Source: Porphyromonadaceae bacterium UBA3327 (GTDB lineage Bacteria; Bacteroidota; Bacteroidia; Bacteroidales; Muribaculaceae). Taken from it: a stretch of 17,881 nucleotides of DNA. Made by a program: the position numbers and the translations under genes. Each line of letters opens with the position of its first letter. Position 1 is the first letter of the stretch. The stretch lies in assembly GCA_002361155.1 (NCBI GenBank), contig DERZ01000057.1:5633-23513 (forward strand), in the 5' to 3' direction. The notes under the pieces were generated by a model. The model did not search any database. It worked only from the letters and a program-made list of their open reading frames with translations, and had not been told where the DNA came from. This document shows, piece after piece, positions 9,574-16,913 of this stretch.

Positions 9574-10071
9574 CACAATCCCCTTAAAGGATGACTTCCC
9601 GTTATTTACGGAAGACTTTGCATTCGCAAAAGAAGATTTCACGCCCCTCAGTATCGTATCATATTCCTTCCCGGCATCGAAACATGGACAAGCCTTCACC
9701 ACTCCTTTGACATCGCGATGACCGCAGACACGCGTTATCGAGGGATACCGGTAGAGAAGCGTGCGGATTAGCGTGACTATGGCGCGCCGCTGCTCCGGTG
9801 TGCGGGTATCGGCCGGAACTCCCTTCATGCCGAGGCCGCCGATATAGCAGATGGAAAGACTCCGGCGGTTCATGCCTTCCTGAGGGCAATGCGCCCCCAC
9901 GTTATCGTCGCTGCGACCGCGTACATACGTACCGTCGCGGTACACTATATAATGGTATCCTACCCGGTCGAATCCCCGGGCACGATGCCACCTGTCGATG
10001 TCGGCTACTGTGAAATCCTTCCCCGCCGGAGTGGCGGAGCAATGAATAAGAATGGTATCTATGTTGCGCAT
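9127..10071 (-). CDS. N-acetylmuramoyl-L-alanine amidase (Amidase_2/T7-lysozyme type) fused to spanin-like membrane tail
   Basis: 314 aa from the ATG at 10071. Residues 1-145 are a zinc amidase that cuts the MurNAc-L-Ala bond of peptidoglycan: ILIHCSAT (His10), GYHYIVYRDG (39-48), CGHRDVKG (His118) and KACPCFD (Cys128) supply the expected zinc ligands and fold. A KSS-rich linker (about 145-162) leads to a hydrophobic stretch GIVMIPVMLAAMTFGGC (164-180) that also reads as a lipobox. Next is a charged segment rich in Arg/Asp/Val (180-285) and then a C-terminal transmembrane helix (287-307). The tail resembles the small spanin-like proteins often encoded beside lysins in Bacteroidales phages. 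An in-frame GTG at 10128 would overlap the upstream gene; the ATG is preferred because MRNIDTILIHCSAT is a normal amidase start. There is no N-terminal signal peptide, so release would need a holin or membrane insertion. Confidence 0.85.
   Translation of the reverse strand: MRNIDTILIHCSATPAGKDFTVADIDRWHRARGFDRVGYHYIVYRDGTYVRGRSDDNVGAHCPQEGMNRRSLSICYIGGLGMKGVPADTRTPEQRRAIVTLIRTLLYRYPSITRVCGHRDVKGVVKACPCFDAGKEYDTILRGVKSSFANAKSSVNNGKSSFKGIVMIPVMLAAMTFGGCSHKDNADIPAVVTVEHAAVRVDSLRMESFREDSVWIRDSIYVRDSGDTVRMEVWHWRTRDRVRNDAEVRRYVDTVVREIPVAVERRVEVPVERVMEKERPLPRWKRALMALGILSLIYLLFKILELFPWASRKI
9209..9245 (+). terminator. Intrinsic terminator of the plus-strand operon
   Basis: AGCGCCCG (9209-9216) pairs with CGGGCGCT (9232-9239), and the stem continues inward through TTTCC/GGAAG (one G-U pair) for 13 bp in total with a 5-nt loop. 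A CTTTTT run follows immediately at 9240-9245. It sits 28 bp after the 609-aa gene's stop. No T-run follows on the other strand, so it is directional. It lies wholly inside the coding region of the opposite-strand amidase gene. Confidence 0.9.
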
Positions 10072-10114
10072 GCTATGGAAATATTGGAAACGGCTATGGA
10101 ATGTGAAAGGAAGA

Positions 10115-10456
10115 TTATGATTTCGCACGGATTTTGCTTTGACGACACATCAGCAGCTTGTTGTATAGCTGGATGATTTCCTCATCCTTCTCACGGATGC
10201 GGCGCGTCTTGTCCTCGATTATCCTGTCCTTGTTCGCGCCGGAACGCAGTGCCTCCTGAAGCTGGTCGTTGACCACGTCGAGGGAACTGTGCAGGGAAGA
10301 TATCCGCTGGTTCTCGGCGTGTATTTCGGCGGTAACCGCCTCCGCGTTCTTGATGCGTCTGCTGGCCTGGCGATACAGAAGATAAGTGACAAGAGTCGAA
10401 CACCCGAACACTGCCGAACCGGTTGCCGAAATTAGATTTACAATTTCTGAAGTCAT
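10115..10456 (-). CDS. Small membrane-anchored coiled-coil protein, holin- or spanin-like
   Basis: 113 aa. One hydrophobic segment lies at about residues 5-27 (IVNLISATGSAVFGCSTLVTYLLYR). It is followed by a long charged heptad-like helix (about 33-105, rich in Glu/Lys/Arg/Gln, with IIEDKTRRIREKDEEIIQL). The layout N-terminal membrane anchor plus coiled coil fits inner-membrane spanins (Rz-like) and some holin-like phage proteins. No family can be named with certainty. It ends 43 bp before the amidase-fusion ATG on the same strand, so the pair forms a lysis-like cassette. A TAnnTTTG box at 10509-10516 may be its own promoter. Function is inferred from topology and neighbour only. Confidence 0.75.
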   Translation of the reverse strand: MTSEIVNLISATGSAVFGCSTLVTYLLYRQASRRIKNAEAVTAEIHAENQRISSLHSSLDVVNDQLQEALRSGANKDRIIEDKTRRIREKDEEIIQLYNKLLMCRQSKIRAKS

Positions 10457-10508
10457 GGTTTGATTTTTGAAATTTGAGAATGGTTCTGTTGATTATGGAT
10501 TCCGGGCA

Positions 10509-10516
10509 CAAAATTA
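10509..10516 (-). promoter_or_regulatory. Possible promoter of the lysis-like cassette
   Basis: TAATTTTG on the minus strand matches the Bacteroidetes -7 box and would start transcription about 45 nt before the 113-aa gene. The nearest TTG (10536-10534) is only 17 nt upstream and lies in the terminator hairpin loop, so the -33 half is weak. The box directly abuts that hairpin. Confidence 0.35.
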
Positions 10517-10549
10517 ACGGGTACCGGCCTCCCCAAGCCGATACCCGTT
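10516..10549 (-). terminator. Probable hairpin terminator after the 1237-aa gene
   Basis: AACGGGTA (10516-10523) pairs with TACCCGTT (10542-10549). After one C/A mismatch the stem continues CGGC/GCCG around an 8-nt loop. On the minus strand it lies 46 bp beyond the stop at 10596 and is followed by AATTTTG, a modest U-rich tail. It separates the secreted-protein operon from the lysis-like cassette. The short U-run leaves its strength uncertain. Confidence 0.55.
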
Positions 10550-10575
10550 TAAAACGGTCGGGAATCTCTTCCCTT

Positions 10576-10607
10576 TTATTTCACAATGATCCTGCTTATT
10601 TCACAAT
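10576..10607 (-). repeat. 12-bp direct repeat spanning and following a stop codon
   Basis: The last codons and stop of the 1237-aa gene, ATTGTGAAATAA (10607-10596), recur exactly at 10587-10576, 20 bp downstream and out of frame. The bases between (GCAGGATC) complete a 20-bp unit. This looks like a local duplication of the gene's 3' end. Confidence 0.85.
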
Positions 10608-13600
10608 CATCTTTGCAGTGGCCACACCGCCGTTGCCGTCGGACGCCCTCACTATATAAAGACCGGATAGACCTTCGTTGGCCACACGCGCGCCCTGAAG
10701 TGTGTAGACCTCCACGCCGTCAGACTCGCCGTTGGCGTAGACAGTTCCGGAGAACGATGTGAAACGGACATCTGCTCCTTCAGAAGAGATGCTGTCGATA
10801 CCATTGATTTCCGCATCGGTGATCTGGAGCTCATGGATACTGTCGGCGTTCAGCACCTTGCCGGTCGCGGCATCGATAATGACGCATGCCAGCGACAGGT
10901 TGGCGTTTTCAAGGACAGTCTGTGGACGGTTGAACACGACACTCACCTTATAGTCCTCACCTGGTTTGACATCCTTCGGAAGCAGACCGTTTATGCCGTA
11001 GAAAGAGTTGCCGGCAATACCACGCGCCACATGGCCATATTCAACCGACGCGTACTGGCCCTGTGCGCCGAGTGTGCCGCTCGCACCCCATTCTCCGTAG
11101 ATGGGATCTTCCATATTGTAGTAGTAGTTGTGCTGACTTCCGGGAATGCCCTTCTCCAAGGCCACGACAAATACGTTGTAGTTGACACCGGTACGCTCTA
11201 TACCGAACTTGACGGTCGCCTTCATCTCGATGTTGAGGGACGAAGTGCTGACACGTGCCTCGTCGATCGAGACAGACGCCATGGCCGGAATATCGAGTTC
11301 CTTGATGACATGGTCGGTCCAGGTCTCGTTGCCGCTTGAGGAGAGGAATCCCTCGTCGCCCATAGGCAGTGTCACGGTTGCATTGCGGTTAACACGGCCT
11401 GCAGGATAACCGCCGAGCGAAAGGAACTGGTCATATTCGAGATATGCGAGGCGGTCACCGTTATGGACAGCCACAGGCACGATTTTGCCCGGGAAGGCTT
11501 TCTCGAGATAGTCGAAACATAACATACCCTTGGGACAGTTTCCGCACCATGATCCTGTACCCTCCTCTACAAGGACTGTTCTGGGGAAGTCCTCGCTGAG
11601 GTTGAGCACCTGTCCCGAGATAGACTGCTTCTCGCCGTCGAGGCTTACAGTGAGGCGGTACTCGTTGGAGGCTCCGCTCTTGAGGCTGATCTTGTCGGGG
11701 AATGTGAACTCGTAAGTCTTGTCAGCTTCTATGTTGACATCGGCCGCGTATGTGGATTTGGCACCCGTGGTGAGCGATTCTACGGATGCCTCGATATGAC
11801 TGAACGGTTTCTCGATGCTGCTGCCGGCCGTCACGAATGCCTTGAACGTCATTTCGTCGGCGGCCACCACAGTCTCGGGAACATTAGCACCCATCATATA
11901 CCGGCCCTCATAACATACATCGATATTGTCGATGAAGATCATGGACTGGTTCTCGTTCTCATTGACGAAAGCTATGTAGATATTACTACCCTTGAAAGCC
12001 GACAGAGGAAGGGACACATTCTGCCATTCGTCGGCGAGCGTACCCTCGGTGGCACCGGGTGTGAGCTGCTGCTCGAAAATGACGGTACCCTCGTCGCGCA
12101 TTCTCTTCACAACCTCGGAAGAGAGTGTGTTGTAGCGTTCGTCGCATTTCCATACCAGCACCTTGAGCACATCTTTCTTACCCTTCAGATAGCTCTGGGC
12201 ATCAAAGGAGAGGACGGTGTGCTCGTTATCAATGGCGAGCTGGGGAATCACCAGCCAGTCATCGCTCTTGCCGGCGGGGTTGTACATAGAATGGGAAGCC
12301 GCACAATAGTCGTATGCGCCGTCATCACGTATCGAGAAGTTCCAGGGAGTGTTGTCGGCATCGAATCCGAAAGCCGCCATTTCGTCGGTTGGAGTCCGAT
12401 GGTCGCCCTCATACTGAAGGAACTTGGACAAGGCATCGTTAGGGTCGTTGAAATCATTCTGGAAAGGATGGCCGGGACTTGGAGGAGGAGTCTGGTAAGC
12501 TCCGGAGAAGGTGAGGTCGAAAGCCTCGTTGCCGCAGAATCCCGCCACATCGCGCACGGCGTCAGCCGGGAACTTGAAGGTGTAGTCAGTGCCCTCGAAA
12601 AGCTTGACCGACGCCACCGGATAAGCATACAGAGTACGCCCGTTGATACCGAGAGCCACTTTCCCCACCGGCTTGTCGGAGCCCTTCTTGAAATACTCGC
12701 CCATTGCCTCCTGATTAAGAGTGAGATCCGTGTCAAAAGTAATGGTCATGGGATTGGTCATGCTGAACTCCACAACGGCACTTCCCGGCTCTGGAGCGTA
12801 AGTGACGGGAGCCACCGGGGCGTTCTTGCGGCCTTTGTAGGAATAACGCATCTCAGGGCTTTTCGACGCACTGCCCTCTACTATAAAGAGTCCTTCGGGC
12901 ACAACCACATCGTATGTCTTGCCCTCCTCAAAAATGAGATTGTCGAAAGTGAATCTCCACGCACTTCCGGTGTTGTTCGCCTTGGTGATGTTCTTTGTCT
13001 CGGCCACTTTGCTGTCACCGCAGAAGATGGTTACAGATTTTGTCTTGTCGAGATCAGCCTGGTTGCTGAGGTAGACCACCAGATTTTTAACCTGAGACAT
13101 TTCGCTCCCCGGCGCGGGTATAGCGGCCCATTGGTCAAGAAGGTTCACTCCTGCGGCCGCCTCCCAGAAGTCCACTGGAAGCGTGAGTGAATATGCGGAC
13201 TCGCGCATCTGTGCCATCGCCAGAATTGTCTTTCCTGAGTCATCGATACCCATCGCATATCCTGTGGTACTCCATCCGGTCAGTTCAGTGAAATCCATGT
13301 CATATTTCTGACGCAGAATCTGAGGAAGGTCTACCATCAGGCCTCCGGAAGGTACGCAAAGATTGCTCACGACACCATCAGCTGAGGGTGCGCAGAGGAA
13401 ACGTCCCTTGTTGTCGATGACAGTGGCACGGACAATATCAGGCATATATTCGAATTTTCCATTCTCCACATCGAATCGATATGTGGTCTGCTCCTCGAAT
13501 CCGGGCATGCCTTCGGTCACTGCATATCCGCCGACCCACTTTCCGTTGTTGCTCATCATGGCCTCGTCTATAAACCAATCCCCCTTGAGACCGTCTGTCC

Positions 13601-14309
13601 GGATCCACTGATATTTGCCAGAATCGAGATCATACACAATGTAGCACGCTCCCCATGCGGGATAGTTGTGATCGAGACCTACGAGAATTTTCTTGCCGTC
13701 GGACGACACACTGAAGAAATAGGAATTGGGATAGACACGTTTGTCCGCGATATGATCGTCAAGGGTTGATTTGTCGATGATACCGAGGTCATACATTTCC
13801 TGATGTGTCGGAATGATGATGTCGGAACGTATCTGACCGTCTATCCAGACAATTCCCTCGAAGAGCGTCATAGCCTGGGATATCACTCCAACCATGACAC
13901 GGCCGTCAGGGGTTACGCTGGTGACTTGTCCGTTCCATTTCCTCTTGCCGTCAGGCATGGGGAGTTCCGTCCACCGGCCATCTTTATAATAGGCAGCCTG
14001 GCCGTTGAAGCTGCCGACCACGATACGACCGTCGTCAGATACATCGTTGGTTCTGGCAACATAACCCGCTGCCGTCTGGTCGGCGTCAAGGGGCAGTTGG
14101 TCAATTTTACCGGTGGAGACGTTCAGCAGCGAGACCACGGCATCGGTCTCGTCGCCGCTGGCAGGCTGCCAGGTTCCCCACTTTCCGTTATCGGAAAGAG
14201 AGCTTGTGAATCCTGTCGGAAGAACGAACTTCTTGAGAGACGCACTTTCAGCTCCCCATGCGGTCACAGCAGTGGCAACGACCGCAAATGTAAGAATCAG
14301 TTTTTTCAT
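10596..14309 (-). CDS. Secreted modular protein: propeller, jelly-roll, Omp28-like thioredoxin module, T9SS-type tail
   Basis: 1237 aa. The signal peptide is MKKLILTFAVVATAVTAWGA. Residues about 85-385 hold six repeats of a VSDDGRIVVG type (also VTPDGRVMVG, VSSDGKKILVG, SNNGKWVGG), resembling HAF/propeller blades. A beta domain follows at about 390-480. A Big_5-like Ig domain (about 500-605, MTITFDTDLTLN) comes next, then a choice-of-anchor-J/cleaved-adhesin-like jelly-roll (about 610-800, WLVIPQLAIDNEHTVLSFDA, IFIDNIDV). Residues about 905-1150 are an Omp28-like thioredoxin fold opening with TVLVEEGTGSWCGNCPKG; CGNC is at 922-925. The end, VYTLQGARV...GLYIVRAS...ATAKMIVK, is a T9SS sorting pattern. 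I infer an extracellular surface protein of unknown ligand. It probably shares a transcript with the upstream 769-aa gene, since no promoter is evident in the 104-bp gap. Confidence 0.87.
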   Translation of the reverse strand: MKKLILTFAVVATAVTAWGAESASLKKFVLPTGFTSSLSDNGKWGTWQPASGDETDAVVSLLNVSTGKIDQLPLDADQTAAGYVARTNDVSDDGRIVVGSFNGQAAYYKDGRWTELPMPDGKRKWNGQVTSVTPDGRVMVGVISQAMTLFEGIVWIDGQIRSDIIIPTHQEMYDLGIIDKSTLDDHIADKRVYPNSYFFSVSSDGKKILVGLDHNYPAWGACYIVYDLDSGKYQWIRTDGLKGDWFIDEAMMSNNGKWVGGYAVTEGMPGFEEQTTYRFDVENGKFEYMPDIVRATVIDNKGRFLCAPSADGVVSNLCVPSGGLMVDLPQILRQKYDMDFTELTGWSTTGYAMGIDDSGKTILAMAQMRESAYSLTLPVDFWEAAAGVNLLDQWAAIPAPGSEMSQVKNLVVYLSNQADLDKTKSVTIFCGDSKVAETKNITKANNTGSAWRFTFDNLIFEEGKTYDVVVPEGLFIVEGSASKSPEMRYSYKGRKNAPVAPVTYAPEPGSAVVEFSMTNPMTITFDTDLTLNQEAMGEYFKKGSDKPVGKVALGINGRTLYAYPVASVKLFEGTDYTFKFPADAVRDVAGFCGNEAFDLTFSGAYQTPPPSPGHPFQNDFNDPNDALSKFLQYEGDHRTPTDEMAAFGFDADNTPWNFSIRDDGAYDYCAASHSMYNPAGKSDDWLVIPQLAIDNEHTVLSFDAQSYLKGKKDVLKVLVWKCDERYNTLSSEVVKRMRDEGTVIFEQQLTPGATEGTLADEWQNVSLPLSAFKGSNIYIAFVNENENQSMIFIDNIDVCYEGRYMMGANVPETVVAADEMTFKAFVTAGSSIEKPFSHIEASVESLTTGAKSTYAADVNIEADKTYEFTFPDKISLKSGASNEYRLTVSLDGEKQSISGQVLNLSEDFPRTVLVEEGTGSWCGNCPKGMLCFDYLEKAFPGKIVPVAVHNGDRLAYLEYDQFLSLGGYPAGRVNRNATVTLPMGDEGFLSSSGNETWTDHVIKELDIPAMASVSIDEARVSTSSLNIEMKATVKFGIERTGVNYNVFVVALEKGIPGSQHNYYYNMEDPIYGEWGASGTLGAQGQYASVEYGHVARGIAGNSFYGINGLLPKDVKPGEDYKVSVVFNRPQTVLENANLSLACVIIDAATGKVLNADSIHELQITDAEINGIDSISSEGADVRFTSFSGTVYANGESDGVEVYTLQGARVANEGLSGLYIVRASDGNGGVATAKMIVK

Positions 14310-14413
14310 TAATGGATTTATTGTTTGTTTACTGTGTTTCCCGGTTACTATGTTATTGGCGCCCTGCAGGCCGGTCAGGACCTACAAGGCTGGAAAACAA
14401 AATCTGTCTCCTG
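14310..14413 (-). other. Spacer between the two minus-strand secreted-protein genes
   Basis: This 104-bp spacer contains no TAnnTTTG box on the minus strand and no terminator with a T-run. A GC-rich patch (14358-14382) holds the palindrome CCTGCAGG and a weak GGTC-AG-GACC stem. I read it as an intercistronic region of one operon. Confidence 0.5.
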
Positions 14414-16723
14414 TTATTTCACAATCACTTTCATTCCGGCAGCAATGTAGACGCCGGCAGGAAGCGATACGGCGGCTTCGACTCCTGCTGAGAGCTTCAG
14501 CCCGGCCACGTGCATGCCCTGAAGATTGTAGACCTCCACTTCACGCTCCGTGTCTGAGAGGAAGCTGAGAGCGCCCTCTGAGGAAGTCACCTTAAGGCCA
14601 TCAGTGCCGGCCACAGTATCGATACCCGAACCAGTACTATCCTTGACGGTGATCTTGCGGAGGAACATCGAGCTGGTCTTCTCTGTCAGGAAGGAGAAAG
14701 AAATCCTTGACCGCTCGGTCTGCGCGGGAATCTGGATTTCCACGGGGATGAATGTGGAACTGCCTTCCTGATACATGTCTTCATTGAATTCGGTCATGGT
14801 CCCGTTATATTCGGTGATGGATTCAAGAAGAGTCTCGGTACCGGTGGGACCGACCTTCACATGGAGTCCCGCGCCTTCCACCTTACCGAACCATCCCGGC
14901 TCATAATCTTTGGGAAGTATGACAACCGGACCGTCACCACCTCCAGCGGGAGGCGTGGGGTCATCCGGCTGCACCGCTTCGGCATCACGCATTGTCTCGA
15001 GTGAGAACTCAAACCGGAGTGTAGAGGGTTTGGAAAAAGACATCAGGGGGGAGGTAAAAGTGGTGGCAGCCTTGTCGACGCTCCACGCACGGAGGGCCTG
15101 TTGTTTGTCTCCGTCACGGTAAGCCGGTGTGAAACCGTGGTTCTCCGAACTCGAATCCCAGCTTGCGGGAACAAGTCCTGTCTGCCATGTCTCGAGTTCC
15201 GGCTCGTACGGAAGTGTTGCCTCAGGCACGACAAACGCATCCGTTCCCGACGACGATACCACGCCGTTCTTCACATTCCATATTCTATAGTAGTTGGGGC
15301 GGTTGGGAACCATATCGGCCACCTTCAGCGTAACGGATGAACCGTCACCTACATAAATCACCTTGCCACCACCGTCGATTTCATCGCCGACGGCAACTCC
15401 GTCTTCAGGCTGTCCGAAAACTCCCATGTAGGTATCCTTATAGAATCTGGGGTGCTCCGTGGTGGTCGCCACAATCACCGGATAGATGCTTGACCAGGAT
15501 AGCTGGGCTCCACGGGCGCTGACTTTCGTTTCGAAATTCGTCGGAGGATTCTGCGTTGTCACAAACATCGTCTCCGCCATTGCCTCACTGCTGTAATTGG
15601 GATAGCCGTTCATGCTGTAGGCACGGACATACACCTTGGTATTGGCCGGAATGTCAGTCACGGACACGACCGGATTTTCCTCGGTGTCGTTGTAAACCAC
15701 CGCAGCCTCTCCTATATAGCCGTTGATCTCACCCAGCGAATTCGGGGGACAGTAGCTTACACCCGACACCGGAAGGTCTTCCTCCGTGAAAGGACTTGTG
15801 GAATATATGATCAGGGTTCCGTCGGCGCCTTCGCCCTTTTTGCAGGAGATATTCAGGTCTCGTCCGGATGGAACCACGGTCAGCTCCTGCGGAGCTTTTG
15901 ATGTATTGGGAAGATTATCCGCCGGCGTGAAGGTATAATTCATATCAGTCACGTCCCCATTGTCGTTGCTCAGCCAACGCACATGGGTATCAGCGTCAGT
16001 CATGTCGACAGGCTTCGACACAAACGCAGAAGACTCCGCGTCAAGACCATCACTCCTTACTGCTATCTGGTCATGCAGGTTCCAGCCGCGGAGTCCTACG
16101 AACAGAGCGTTATTGCTCCACAGGTTGATTTCCTCATGGAATGCCATCTCGATCTTGCCGTCGGCCTCGTAGAGGCGGATCTGCAGCGAGAATGCGCCCT
16201 GCTTGGGAGTAGCTACATTAGGCTCATTAACATAACATTTCTCAAACTGCACTGTGAGGACTCTCGAACCGACTTCACCTTCTGCCTTATAGGAAATGCC
16301 TCCCTGACGGACTCCTCCCATTGCCGGCGACATCAGAATCGCGAACCTGTTGTCAATTCCATAGGCGCCGCGGGATAGCATGGTGCCCGAATGACCCGTA
16401 AACTGCACTTCATCCTTTCCCAGAAGGATCGCACCGTTGGGGGAAACGGCAAACTGATTGAACACCTGACCGGCATAGCGGAAATCGAATCCGATCGGGA
16501 AACCCGGAGCCTTGTAGGCATTCACCGGTTCCGACTTCGGAAAAATATAGCTTCCAGCCACAAGAGTGCTGCCGGGCTTCTTGAGAACCACCGCGTCTTC
16601 AAGCGGCAGATAGCCTTTTCCGCCTTTTTCGAAACGATACTGCGGAACTACTCCGGCATACGACATTCCGGACACCATCAGCCCTATGGCCGCAAGCATC
16701 ACGGATAATTGTTTATGTTTCAT
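14414..16723 (-). CDS. Secreted FN3/jelly-roll protein with T9SS-type tail
   Basis: 769 aa from the ATG at 16723. This start gives a clean signal peptide (MKHKQLSVMLAAIGLMVSGMSYAG); an in-frame ATG at 16777 would add 18 polar residues ahead of it and is less likely. Residues about 30-250 form a beta-rich N-terminal module with GFDFRYAGQVFNQFAVSPNG, a segment style common at the front of T9SS cargo. FN3-like modules follow at about 275-390 and 390-500. A jelly-roll of the anchor-J kind covers about 505-690, interrupted by a Pro/Gly/Asp-rich insert (QPDDPTPPAGGGDG). The end, VEVYNLQGMHV...LPAGVYIAAGMKVIVK, is the T9SS sorting pattern. No enzyme motif is visible. I infer a surface-exposed adhesin-like protein, first gene of the operon with the 1237-aa gene. 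Confidence 0.86.
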   Translation of the reverse strand: MKHKQLSVMLAAIGLMVSGMSYAGVVPQYRFEKGGKGYLPLEDAVVLKKPGSTLVAGSYIFPKSEPVNAYKAPGFPIGFDFRYAGQVFNQFAVSPNGAILLGKDEVQFTGHSGTMLSRGAYGIDNRFAILMSPAMGGVRQGGISYKAEGEVGSRVLTVQFEKCYVNEPNVATPKQGAFSLQIRLYEADGKIEMAFHEEINLWSNNALFVGLRGWNLHDQIAVRSDGLDAESSAFVSKPVDMTDADTHVRWLSNDNGDVTDMNYTFTPADNLPNTSKAPQELTVVPSGRDLNISCKKGEGADGTLIIYSTSPFTEEDLPVSGVSYCPPNSLGEINGYIGEAAVVYNDTEENPVVSVTDIPANTKVYVRAYSMNGYPNYSSEAMAETMFVTTQNPPTNFETKVSARGAQLSWSSIYPVIVATTTEHPRFYKDTYMGVFGQPEDGVAVGDEIDGGGKVIYVGDGSSVTLKVADMVPNRPNYYRIWNVKNGVVSSSGTDAFVVPEATLPYEPELETWQTGLVPASWDSSSENHGFTPAYRDGDKQQALRAWSVDKAATTFTSPLMSFSKPSTLRFEFSLETMRDAEAVQPDDPTPPAGGGDGPVVILPKDYEPGWFGKVEGAGLHVKVGPTGTETLLESITEYNGTMTEFNEDMYQEGSSTFIPVEIQIPAQTERSRISFSFLTEKTSSMFLRKITVKDSTGSGIDTVAGTDGLKVTSSEGALSFLSDTEREVEVYNLQGMHVAGLKLSAGVEAAVSLPAGVYIAAGMKVIVK

Positions 16724-16764
16724 AATATATTGATTATATTGTTGTTTAATCTCATGGTCTGAAT

Positions 16765-16787
16765 AACCCGATTTCATGCTACGGGTT
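16765..16787 (-). promoter_or_regulatory. Leader hairpin upstream of the 769-aa gene
   Basis: AACCCG (16765-16770) and CGGGTT (16782-16787) make a 6-bp stem with an 11-nt loop in the 5' leader of the minus-strand operon. The loop contains the alternative in-frame ATG at 16777. The loop length equals that of the palindrome at 4025-4049, which may be coincidence. Confidence 0.35.
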
Positions 16788-16831
16788 CCTCAATGTAAAC
16801 TTATGGCAGAGAATATGGCGCATTATATCTT

Positions 16832-16855
16832 TTCGGATCAATATTCGGATCAATA
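16832..16855. repeat. Perfect 12-bp tandem repeat
   Basis: TTCGGATCAATA occurs twice head to tail with no mismatch (16832-16843 and 16844-16855). It lies 25 bp downstream of the minus-strand -7 box, so inside the early transcribed leader of the 769-aa gene. It could be tandem operator half-sites on roughly one helical turn, or slippage. Confidence 0.85.
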
Positions 16856-16880
16856 TAAAGTATAAATCTCTGTCAATGTG

Positions 16881-16913
16881 CAAAATTAGCAACATTTCCG
16901 GTATCTTGCCAAA
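16881..16913 (-). promoter_or_regulatory. Probable promoter of the 16723-10596 operon
   Basis: On the minus strand, TTTG (16913-16910), 21 nt, then TAATTTTG (16888-16881) fit the Bacteroidetes promoter pattern. Transcription would start near 16874 and give an unusually long leader of about 150 nt that carries the tandem repeat and the hairpin. Confidence 0.6.

Noticed and set aside
10072..10101. 9-bp direct repeat GCTATGGAA (10072-10080, 10093-10101) before the amidase start
   Set aside because: Short, two copies only, no link to a promoter, hairpin or mobile-element end; likely chance.
10072..10128. GTG start extending the amidase by 19 residues
   Set aside because: It overlaps the upstream gene and gives an unrelated aromatic leader; the ATG at 10071 starts the amidase fold directly.
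10191..10511. 106-aa minus-strand frame overlapping the 113-aa gene
   Set aside because: Different frame of the same strand, with Arg/Gln/Gly-rich shadow composition; the 113-aa frame has a coherent membrane helix and coiled coil.
11796..13190. 464-aa plus-strand open frame
   Set aside because: It is antisense to the 1237-aa gene. Its length reflects codon bias of the real gene; no signal peptide, fold motif or promoter is seen.
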